Source of the DNA: an uncultured Oscillospiraceae bacterium
GTDB lineage: Bacteria; Bacillota; Clostridia; Oscillospirales; Ruminococcaceae
Assembly: GCA_902490585.1 (NCBI GenBank)
Contig: CABUEI010000013.1
Span: 1-53,568 of the forward strand
Reading direction: 5' to 3'
DNA length: 53,568 nt
Below are positions 34,380-41,434 of the stretch, in pieces; the stretch's first letter is position 1, and every line of letters begins with the position of its first letter. Position numbers and translations under genes: made by a program. The notes under the pieces were generated by a model, which saw only the letters and a program-made list of their open reading frames with translations, did not search any database and was not told where the DNA came from.

Positions 34380-34412
34380 GAGCTTTCTGTATCTTTATGG
34401 AAAGCTCTTTAT
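34380..34412 (+). terminator. Terminator or attenuator between tig and clpP
   Basis: GAGCTTTC (34380-34387) pairs with GAAAGCTC (34400-34407), and TTTATTGT follows. The U-tract is interrupted, so partial read-through into clpP-clpX is likely. Confidence 0.6.
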
Positions 34413-34447
34413 TGTCAATAAAAAGCAATATGAAAGGCAGGAGTTTT

Positions 34448-35035
34448 ATGAGTTTAGTACCAACAGTCATTGAACAGACAGGCAGAGGAGAAAGAGCTTA
34501 TGATATTTTCTCCAGACTGCTTAACGACAGAATTATTATGCTCAACGAAGAAGTAAACAATGTCACAGCAGGACTTGTGGTAGCACAGTTACTGTTCCTT
34601 GAGGGACAGGATCCTGACAAGGACATCAGCCTTTATATAAACAGCCCCGGCGGTTCTATTTCCGCAGGTATGGCTATATACGATACAATGAATTACATCA
34701 AGTGCGATGTATCGACGATTTGCGTAGGTATGGCGGCATCTATGGGAGCTTTCCTGCTTTCAAGCGGTGCAAAGGGTAAGCGTTTCTGCCTTCCCAATTC
34801 TGAGGTTATGATTCATCAGCCTCTTATCAGCGGCGGACTCAGCGGTCAGCAGACTGATATTACAATTCATGCAAAGTATCTTGAAAAGACAAGAGAAACA
34901 CTTGAAAAGATTATGGCAGAAAACTGCGGCAAGAGCTATGAACAGCTCCACAAGGACTGCGAAAGAGATAACTTCCTTTCAGCTGAAGAGGCTTGTGCCT
35001 ACGGCCTTGTTGATAAGGTAATTGCAAAGAGATAA
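34448..35035 (+). CDS. clpP: ATP-dependent Clp protease proteolytic subunit
   Basis: This 195-residue serine peptidase forms the tetradecameric chamber. The triad is visible: Ser98 in GMAASMGAFLL, His123 in MIHQPL and Asp174 in RDNFLSAEEA. The start SLVPTVIEQTGRGERAYDIFSRL is the family opening. I chose the ATG at 34448 with AGGAG 4-5 bases ahead; the frame stays open 51 bases upstream without family similarity. clpX, its unfoldase, follows 21 bases later. A second ClpP-like gene (tepA) lies at 39366. Confidence 0.98.
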   Translation: MSLVPTVIEQTGRGERAYDIFSRLLNDRIIMLNEEVNNVTAGLVVAQLLFLEGQDPDKDISLYINSPGGSISAGMAIYDTMNYIKCDVSTICVGMAASMGAFLLSSGAKGKRFCLPNSEVMIHQPLISGGLSGQQTDITIHAKYLEKTRETLEKIMAENCGKSYEQLHKDCERDNFLSAEEACAYGLVDKVIAKR

Positions 35036-35056
35036 CCACTTGAAAGGAAATTGACA

Positions 35057-36346
35057 ATGCTTAGATGCAGTTTCTGCGAAAGAACTGAAGATCAGGTTGA
35101 AAGAATAATTTACGGTGCAAGCGGCTGTATCTGTAACGACTGTATAGTTGCTTCGTATCAGATGCTGATGGAGCAGGAGGGTAAAACTTCCGACAAAAAA
35201 TCCAGAGGCAAACAGCAGGAGAATAAGCACGAGCTTATCAAGCCTACAGAGCTGAAGGCAATTCTCGATAAGTACATTGTCGGACAGGACGAGGCTAAGA
35301 AAACTATCTGCGTGTCTGTGTACAATCATTATAAGAAGAACTTTTTCGGTGATGATGCCAAGGCAGATGAGATTGAGCTTCAGAAGAGCAACGTACTTCT
35401 GCTCGGTCCTACCGGTGTCGGTAAGACCATGATAGCACAGACACTTGCAAATGTGCTCAAAGTTCCGTTTGCAATAGCAGACGCAACAACACTTACACAG
35501 GCAGGATATGTCGGCGAGGACGTTGAGAATGTACTGTTAAGACTTATCCAGGCGGCTGATTATGATATCGAGGCGGCTGAACACGGCATTATCTATATTG
35601 ATGAGATAGACAAGATAACAAGAAAGTCTGAGAATACATCTATTACCCGTGACGTAAGCGGTGAGGGCGTACAGCAGGCACTGCTCAAGATAATTGAGGG
35701 TACTGTATCGAATGTTCCTCCTCAGGGCGGAAGAAAGCATCCCAATCAGGAATTCATACAGATCAATACAAAGAACATTCTGTTTATCTGCGGCGGTGCT
35801 TTTGAGGGTATCGACAAGCTGATAATGCAGAGAACAAGCTCTTCGGCACTCGGTTTCGGTGCTGAGGTAAAGAGCAAGCAGGATAACAAGATAAACGAGG
35901 CTCTCCACCAGGTTGAACCCGAAGATCTTGTAAAGTTCGGTATAATCCCCGAGCTTGTCGGAAGACTTCCCGTAATTGCAGTGCTTGACGACCTTGACGA
36001 AGACGCACTTGTAAAGATACTGTCAGAGCCTAAGAATGCTATTCTGAAGCAGTATAAGTATATGTTCTCGCTTGATGATATTGAGCTTGAAATAACGGAT
36101 GACGCTATGCGTGCAATAGCAAAGAAAGCCGCTGAAAGAAAGACAGGCGCAAGAGGTCTGCGTACAGTAGTTGAAGAAGCTCTCTCGGACACTATGTTTG
36201 ATGCACCGAGTGATGAAACGATAACCAAGGTAATCCTTACCGGTGAATGTGTAACAGATGGTAAGAAACCTGAAATTATCAGAGACCCTTCTGCTAAGAA
36301 AAATAAAAAGAGCGAAAAGAAATCCGCTAAGAAGAGTGCAGTCTGA
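35057..36346 (+). CDS. clpX: ATP-dependent Clp protease unfoldase ClpX
   Basis: This 429-residue AAA+ unfoldase has an N-terminal zinc domain (CSFCERTED and CNDCI cysteines), Walker A GPTGVGKTM, Walker B IIYIDEIDKI, the pore and RKH-type loops, sensor 1 and LVGRLPVIAVL. The C-terminal D2 domain ends in a lysine-rich tail. The ATG at 35057 is preferred over TTG at 35051, since AAAGGA lies 8-10 bases from it. lonB/lonA, which often follow in Bacillus, are absent; a hairpin at 36368 ends the cluster. Confidence 0.97.
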   Translation: MLRCSFCERTEDQVERIIYGASGCICNDCIVASYQMLMEQEGKTSDKKSRGKQQENKHELIKPTELKAILDKYIVGQDEAKKTICVSVYNHYKKNFFGDDAKADEIELQKSNVLLLGPTGVGKTMIAQTLANVLKVPFAIADATTLTQAGYVGEDVENVLLRLIQAADYDIEAAEHGIIYIDEIDKITRKSENTSITRDVSGEGVQQALLKIIEGTVSNVPPQGGRKHPNQEFIQINTKNILFICGGAFEGIDKLIMQRTSSSALGFGAEVKSKQDNKINEALHQVEPEDLVKFGIIPELVGRLPVIAVLDDLDEDALVKILSEPKNAILKQYKYMFSLDDIELEITDDAMRAIAKKAAERKTGARGLRTVVEEALSDTMFDAPSDETITKVILTGECVTDGKKPEIIRDPSAKKNKKSEKKSAKKSAV

Positions 36347-36367
36347 TATATTCTACAAATAACAACG

Positions 36368-36392
36368 GCTCCGGTCAGATGATAACCGGAGC
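36368..36392 (+). terminator. Hairpin after clpX
   Basis: GCTCCGGT and ACCGGAGC form a perfect 8-bp stem with a 9-base loop, 21 bases after the clpX stop. Only a weak T-tract follows. Confidence 0.55.
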
Positions 36393-36467
36393 TGTAACTT
36401 TGATATGAGGCATAGAACGATAAAATTCAATCAGCCGTGAAAAAATAAAAATAATTTCAAAATAGTA

Positions 36468-36496
36468 TTTACAAACGCAATTTTGTATGCTATAAT
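36468..36496 (+). promoter_or_regulatory. Promoter of rpsO
   Basis: TTTACA (36468-36473) and TATAAT (36491-36496), spacing 17. The transcript would have a leader of about 110 bases beginning with a TTGTGCA/TGCACACAA hairpin (36503-36522); a regulatory role for S15 is possible but not shown. Confidence 0.8.
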
Positions 36497-36614
36497 AACT
36501 TTGTTGTGCACTGCACACAATCAATTCTTGTCTTGGCTCTGTGGAGAATGCTCTTTATGAGAAACACCGTTTCCCGCCGCTATGACAAAGAAAATATTTT
36601 TAAGAGGTGTAACC

Positions 36615-36881
36615 ATGCTTTTAAAGGAAGAAAAGACAGCGGTTATCGAAGCTAACCGCACACACGAGAACGACACAGGTTCTCCCGAAGTACAGATCGC
36701 TATTCTCACAAAGAGAATCAACGACTTAACCGAGCACTTAAAGACACATAAGAAGGATCACCACTCACGCCGTGGTCTTCTTAAGATGGTAGGTCACAGA
36801 CGTAATCTGTTAAACTACCTCGCTAAGAAGGATATCGAACGCTACCGTGCAGTAGTAGCTAAGCTCGGTCTTCGTAAGTAA
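36615..36881 (+). CDS. rpsO: 30S ribosomal protein S15
   Basis: This 88-residue primary rRNA-binding protein shows HENDTGSPEVQIAILTKRI, LTEHLKTHKKDHHSRRGLL and the end GHRRNLLNYLAKKDIERY. The ATG at 36615 has AAGAGG about 8 bases upstream; an open extension upstream does not resemble the family. rpsO-pnp is the usual pairing in bacteria, and here the genes are separated by a terminator-like hairpin and a large leader stem. Confidence 0.98.
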   Translation: MLLKEEKTAVIEANRTHENDTGSPEVQIAILTKRINDLTEHLKTHKKDHHSRRGLLKMVGHRRNLLNYLAKKDIERYRAVVAKLGLRK

Positions 36882-36890
36882 GAGTTTTAA

Positions 36891-36920
36891 AAAGGGCAGG
36901 GCATTTTTGTTCTGCCCTTT
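36891..36920 (+). terminator. Terminator-like hairpin after rpsO
   Basis: AAAGGGCAG and CTGCCCTTT form a 9-bp stem with a 12-base loop, 9 bases after the rpsO stop. The following T-tract is short, so some transcription may continue into pnp. Confidence 0.65.
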
Positions 36921-36950
36921 AACCCTTATTTCAGCATTGATTTTTTGACT

Positions 36951-37032
36951 TAAGGAGAAGCAGTGCAGTCAGCAATAAATTGAACGGAATAAAGACTATT
37001 CCGCTGAATTTATTGCTAACGCTGTTTCTCTT
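36951..37032 (+). promoter_or_regulatory. Long imperfect stem in the pnp leader
   Basis: Three nested helices can form: AGGAGAAGCAG with CTGTTTCTCT at the base, AGCAATAAATT (36971-36981) with AATTTATTGCT (37007-37017), and CGGAATA (36985-36991) with TATTCCG (36997-37003) around a 5-base loop. The whole stem ends about 9 bases before the AGGAGG of pnp. In enterobacteria the pnp leader carries an RNase III-cleaved stem used for autoregulation; a similar role here is inferred. Confidence 0.6.
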
Positions 37033-37054
37033 AAAATAAAACAGGAGGAACAAT

Positions 37055-39172
37055 ATGTTCGAGAATTACAAAACATTCAAAACGACATTTGCAGGCCGTG
37101 AGCTTATGGTCGAAACCGGTAAGGTATGCGGACTTGCAAACGGTTCTTGCTGGGTACACTACGGTGAAACAGTCGTAATGGTAAACGTTACAGCAAGCGC
37201 AAAGCCCAGAGAGGGTGTTGACTTTTTCCCTCTTGCAGTTGACTACGAAGAAAAGCTCTACGCAGTAGGTAAAATTCCCGGCGGTTACTTAAAGAGAGAG
37301 GGCAGACCCAGCGAAAAGGCTATACTGAACTCCCGTGTAGTTGACCGTCCTATGCGTCCTCTGTTCCCCAAGGATATGAGAAATGACGTTGCTATCGTTA
37401 TGACGGTTCTCGCAGTAGATCCCGAAACACAGCCTGAAATAATCGCTATGATCGGTGCTTCTATCGCAGTTTCTATCTCAGATATTCCGTGGAACGGTCC
37501 TATCGGCGGTATTTCGGTAGGTCTTGTTGACGGTGAAATAGTTCTTATGCCCAACGCAGAGCAGAGAGCAAAGTCAGACCTTCAGCTGACAGTTGCATCA
37601 AGCGAAAAGAAAGTCGTAATGATTGAAGCAGGTGCAAACGAAGTTGACGATGACACAATGCTCAAGGCTATTATGGCAGGTCACGAAGAAATCAACAAGT
37701 CACTTATTCCTTTCATCAAGCAGATCCAGGCTGAAATCGGCAAGCCCAAGTTTAGCTTTCCCTCAATGGAAGTTGACCATGATCTATTCGAGGCTATCCA
37801 GAACAAGTACACAGAGCAGGTTAAGTTTGCTCTTGATACAGATGACAAGAACGTTCGTGAAGAGCGTTTACAGCCTATCAAGGATGCTATCCACGCAGAG
37901 TTTGACGAGCAGTATCCCGACAAGGCCGCTATGATTGACGAGTGCATCTACAAGTTACAGAAGTTCATCGTAAGACGTTGGCTGTTAGACGAGCAGAAGC
38001 GTGTTGACGGCAGAGGTATGGACGAGATGCGTCCTCTTGCCGCTGAAGTAGGACTCCTCCCCAGAGTACACGGCTCAGGTCTGTTTACCCGTGGTCAGAC
38101 ACAGGTTATGACAATCACGACCTTAGGCCCTGTAAGCGACAGCCAGAAGCTCGATGGCATTGACGAAGAAGAAACAAAGCGTTATATGCACCACTATAAC
38201 TTCCCTGCATACTCTGTAGGTGAAACAAAGGCAAGCAGAGGCCCCGGCAGACGTGAGATCGGTCACGGCGCACTTGCACAGAGAGCGCTCGAACCCGTAA
38301 TCCCTCCCGTTGAAGAATTCCCCTACGCAATAAGACTTGTATCTGAAGTGCTTTCTTCAAACGGTTCAACATCACAGGCTTCTATCTGCGGTTCTACGCT
38401 TTCACTGATGGACGCAGGCGTTCCGATAAAGTCACCTGTTGCAGGTATTTCCTGCGGTCTTATCACAGAGGGCGACCGTTGGATGACAATGGTAGACATT
38501 CAGGGTCTTGAGGACTTCTTCGGCGATATGGACTTCAAGGTTGGCGGTACTCACAAGGGTATCACAGCTATCCAGATGGACCTCAAGATTGACGGTCTTA
38601 CACCCGAGATTATCAAGGACGCATTTGCAAAGACACACAAGGCAAGAGATTATATCCTTGACGAAATAATGCTCAAGGCAATTCCCGAACCCCGTCCCAC
38701 TGTAAACAAGTACGCACCCAAGATGCTCAACTACAAGGTACCCGTTGACAAGATAAGAGAAGTTATCGGTACAGGCGGTAAGGTTATTCAGAAGCTCTGC
38801 GCAGACTTCGAGGTTAAGATTGACATTGATGAAGAAGGCAATGTATTCATCTGCGGTCAGGATCTTGAAAAGGCTCAGAACTGCATAGCGATGATAAAGG
38901 CTATCACATCTCCCCCCGAGGTTGGCGCTATCTACAAGGGCAAGGTTGTTCGTATAATGAACTTCGGCGCATTTGTTGAAATCGCTCCCGGCAAGGACGG
39001 AATGGTACACATTTCAGAGCTTGAAAACAGACGTGTAGAAAAGGTTGAAGATGTTGTTTCAATCGGTGACGAGATAATCGTAAAGGTTCTCGAAATCGAC
39101 AATCAGGGTAAGATAAGACTTTCAAGAAAGGCTGCTCTTGCCGAAATCGAAGCAAAGAAGAAAAACGGCTGA
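37055..39172 (+). CDS. pnp: Polynucleotide phosphorylase
   Basis: This 705-residue phosphorolytic 3'-5' exoribonuclease has two RNase PH cores (about 10-220 and 310-540). Segments include KREGRPSEKAILNSRVVDRP, GRREIGHGALAQRALEPV and the second-core active site MDFKVGGTHKGITAIQMDLK. These are followed by a KH domain (VIGTGGKVIQKL) and an S1 domain (GKVVRIMNFGAFVEIAPGKDGMVHISEL). Length is standard. AGGAGG lies 7 bases ahead of the ATG. The leader carries a long stem that may mediate autoregulation. Its own terminator follows at 39195. Confidence 0.98.
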   Translation: MFENYKTFKTTFAGRELMVETGKVCGLANGSCWVHYGETVVMVNVTASAKPREGVDFFPLAVDYEEKLYAVGKIPGGYLKREGRPSEKAILNSRVVDRPMRPLFPKDMRNDVAIVMTVLAVDPETQPEIIAMIGASIAVSISDIPWNGPIGGISVGLVDGEIVLMPNAEQRAKSDLQLTVASSEKKVVMIEAGANEVDDDTMLKAIMAGHEEINKSLIPFIKQIQAEIGKPKFSFPSMEVDHDLFEAIQNKYTEQVKFALDTDDKNVREERLQPIKDAIHAEFDEQYPDKAAMIDECIYKLQKFIVRRWLLDEQKRVDGRGMDEMRPLAAEVGLLPRVHGSGLFTRGQTQVMTITTLGPVSDSQKLDGIDEEETKRYMHHYNFPAYSVGETKASRGPGRREIGHGALAQRALEPVIPPVEEFPYAIRLVSEVLSSNGSTSQASICGSTLSLMDAGVPIKSPVAGISCGLITEGDRWMTMVDIQGLEDFFGDMDFKVGGTHKGITAIQMDLKIDGLTPEIIKDAFAKTHKARDYILDEIMLKAIPEPRPTVNKYAPKMLNYKVPVDKIREVIGTGGKVIQKLCADFEVKIDIDEEGNVFICGQDLEKAQNCIAMIKAITSPPEVGAIYKGKVVRIMNFGAFVEIAPGKDGMVHISELENRRVEKVEDVVSIGDEIIVKVLEIDNQGKIRLSRKAALAEIEAKKKNG

Positions 39173-39194
39173 TAAAGCTGAATATTGCAAAAAC

Positions 39195-39225
39195 AGACCT
39201 GTGGGAAATTCTCACAGGTCTTTTT
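39195..39225 (+). terminator. Intrinsic terminator of pnp
   Basis: AGACCTGTG and CACAGGTCT make a 9-bp stem with a 9-base loop followed by five T. Confidence 0.93.
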
Positions 39226-39240
39226 ATACGCAATTTCGTC

Positions 39241-39269
39241 TTGCAATGGCACGCTGTTTGTGATATACT
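39241..39269 (+). promoter_or_regulatory. Promoter of the tepA operon
   Basis: TTGCAA (39241-39246) and TATACT (39264-39269), spacing 17, about 95 bases before the tepA start. Confidence 0.65.
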
Positions 39270-39365
39270 TATACTGTATCATTATGTGATAACTGCACAC
39301 TTTGCCGTATATTTTCTGCTCTTTTGCTAAGAATAAAAGAGAAAAAATCAGCAAAGGAGCAGGGT

Positions 39366-40286
39366 ATGAATAAAGATAATATCACAAATAACGAACAGAC
39401 CGACGAGGAGAACGAAGAACAGGCGGTAACCTGTCAGGTGTCGGATAACGGCATATTCGCATCGGAAAACGCTAAGCACAATATACATTGCCTTAACGTA
39501 ATCGGTCAGATAGAGGGACATTATATCCTTCCTCCCCAGAACAAGACCACAAAGTATGAACACATTATGCCTGCACTGGTAGCAATAGAGCAGGATATGA
39601 GCATAGACGGTCTGCTTATAATACTCAATACGGTCGGCGGAGATGTAGAGGCAGGGCTTGCAATATCCGAACTTATCGCAGGAATGTCAAAGCCCACAGT
39701 GTCGATTGTAGTCGGCGGCGGTCATTCGATCGGCGTACCGCTTGCGGTAAGTGCAAGAAAGAGCTTTATCGTGCCGTCTGCAACAATGACCATCCACCCT
39801 GTCAGAATGAACGGACTTCTTCTCGGCATACCGCAGACGCTGTCATATTTCGAGCGTATGCAGGAGAGAATAATAAATTTCGTAAGCAAGAACAGCAGCA
39901 TAAAGCCGGAGCGCTTCCGTGAGCTTATGATGAAGAAGGATGAGCTTGTAATGGATGTCGGTTCGGTGCTTGACGGCGAAACAGCCGTGAATGAGGGACT
40001 TATAGACAGCCTCGGAGGACTTAGCGATGCTGTGCAGTGCCTTTACTCTTTGATAGAACAGCAGAAAACCGATAAGGAAAGCACTAAGCGCACTAAGTAT
40101 AGTACAGGAAAAACCGTTTCGAAAAAAAGAGCTTCGTCTGCAACAGCTAAGACGGATACAAAAACCGCAGGCAAGGGTAAAGCAACCGCCAGAGTGAGTA
40201 CGTTCAGAGAATATCACCCATCGGCGCAAAGAGCAGAAATGAGAGCAAAGCGAGGTGCGGAGAATGTTTCAGACCGTTGTAGATGA
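39366..40286 (+). CDS. tepA: ClpP-class serine protease TepA
   Basis: This 306-residue protein has a ClpP/crotonase-type core: LLIILNTVGGDVEAGLAIS, the putative serine nucleophile in GGGHSIGVPLAV and the histidine in MTIHPV. It is flanked by an acidic N-terminal segment and a lysine/threonine-rich C-terminal tail (about 235-306). In Bacillus TepA is a germination protease degrading small acid-soluble proteins and was first linked to protein translocation. As in Bacillus it precedes a YlzJ-like gene and spoIIIE/ftsK. GGAG lies upstream of the ATG at 39366; the open stretch before it lacks similarity. Confidence 0.9.
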   Translation: MNKDNITNNEQTDEENEEQAVTCQVSDNGIFASENAKHNIHCLNVIGQIEGHYILPPQNKTTKYEHIMPALVAIEQDMSIDGLLIILNTVGGDVEAGLAISELIAGMSKPTVSIVVGGGHSIGVPLAVSARKSFIVPSATMTIHPVRMNGLLLGIPQTLSYFERMQERIINFVSKNSSIKPERFRELMMKKDELVMDVGSVLDGETAVNEGLIDSLGGLSDAVQCLYSLIEQQKTDKESTKRTKYSTGKTVSKKRASSATAKTDTKTAGKGKATARVSTFREYHPSAQRAEMRAKRGAENVSDRCR

Positions 40287-40443
40287 ATCGGAGGTTTTCC
40301 GTAACGCACAGCTTTATGATAATAACTCCTATTATGCGGTTGACGGTTGTGTTTTTTCTTATACTGTCTGCGAAAAGAACTGCGTTTCTGTATCGCACGA
40401 TTTACGGAGTTATCTGAAATACACGCAGATAAAGCCGCTTTAG
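40264..40443 (+). CDS. ylzJ: YlzJ-like small protein
   Basis: The 59-residue product starts MFQTVVDESEVF and ends with a short V-S-H-D-L-R-S-Y segment. It overlaps the tepA 3' end by 23 bases and resembles the YlzJ family that sits between tepA and spoIIIE in Bacillus. Function is unknown. GAGG lies 8 bases before the ATG at 40264. Position and short family pattern are the main support. Confidence 0.75.
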   Translation: MFQTVVDESEVFRNAQLYDNNSYYAVDGCVFSYTVCEKNCVSVSHDLRSYLKYTQIKPL

Positions 40444-40522
40444 GCAACAGTCATTACGGGCGTAAGCCCATACATATATATTAAATAAACAATACGAAAT
40501 AATCCGAAAGGAACAAAAGAAA

Positions 40523-41386
40523 ATGGATTACATAAGCATAATCATTCAGGGCATTATACAGGGACTTACGGAGTTTCTTCCCGTTTCAAGCTCAGGCCAT
40601 CTGTCTGTTGCCCAGCATTTTATGAATATCGGAGAAAACACCCTTATAACCTCTGTTGTACTGCATTTAGGAACGCTTCTGGCGGTTTTTATAGCATTTT
40701 TCCCTACTATCTTGGGAATGATAAAGGAATTTTTCCTTACTATAAAGGATATTTTCACAGGCAAATTTTCGTGGAAGAATATGAACGCCAACAGACGTAT
40801 GATGTTTATGGTCATAATTTCCACCGCTATGCTTGTACCCGTTTACTTCTTCAAAGACTTCTTTACAGGCTTTGAGGGCGACAATGACATTATTTTTGAG
40901 GGATTTGCGTTTATCTTTACGGCAATTCTCCTGTTTATGTCCGACAAGTGCGTTAAGGGCAACAAGACGGGCGATAAGATGAAAGTTACAGATGCAATAG
41001 CAGTCGGCGCTATGCAGTGTGTAGCATTATTCCCAGGCGTTTCACGTTCGGGTTCTACAACTGCGGCAGGTCTTTTCTGCGGACTTACAAAGGAAACTGC
41101 GGTCACATTCTCGTTTATACTCGGTATCCCAGCAATTCTCGGCGGAAGCGTGCTTGAGATTGGTGATGCGTTAAAAAGCAATGTAGAACTTGACTGGGTA
41201 CAGCTCGGAATAGGCTTTGTCGTATCTGCGGCAGTGGGACTTCTTGCGATAGCTCTTGTAAAGTGGCTTCTTAAAAAGGACAGATTCAAGATTTTCGGAT
41301 TCTATACGGCAATACTCGGTCTTGCCTGCATAGGCATCGGTGCTTATGAACTGGCGACCGGCTCACACTTCGTTTTTGTTTTCTGA
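40523..41386 (+). CDS. uppP: Undecaprenyl-diphosphate phosphatase
   Basis: This 287-residue polytopic membrane enzyme recycles the C55 lipid carrier for peptidoglycan synthesis and confers bacitracin tolerance. The two active-site motifs are present: IIQGLTEFLPVSSSGHL near the start and FPGVSRSGSTTAAGLFCGL around residue 170. About seven hydrophobic segments are visible. It lies between ylzJ and ftsK, an insertion relative to Bacillus order. A small GGGC-GTAA-GCCC hairpin (40458-40469) precedes it; no promoter is obvious. Confidence 0.97.
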   Translation: MDYISIIIQGIIQGLTEFLPVSSSGHLSVAQHFMNIGENTLITSVVLHLGTLLAVFIAFFPTILGMIKEFFLTIKDIFTGKFSWKNMNANRRMMFMVIISTAMLVPVYFFKDFFTGFEGDNDIIFEGFAFIFTAILLFMSDKCVKGNKTGDKMKVTDAIAVGAMQCVALFPGVSRSGSTTAAGLFCGLTKETAVTFSFILGIPAILGGSVLEIGDALKSNVELDWVQLGIGFVVSAAVGLLAIALVKWLLKKDRFKIFGFYTAILGLACIGIGAYELATGSHFVFVF

Positions 41387-41434
41387 CAGAATTTAAATAT
41401 AATTCAATGACTTTGGGAGAAAGGACGTAGAAAC

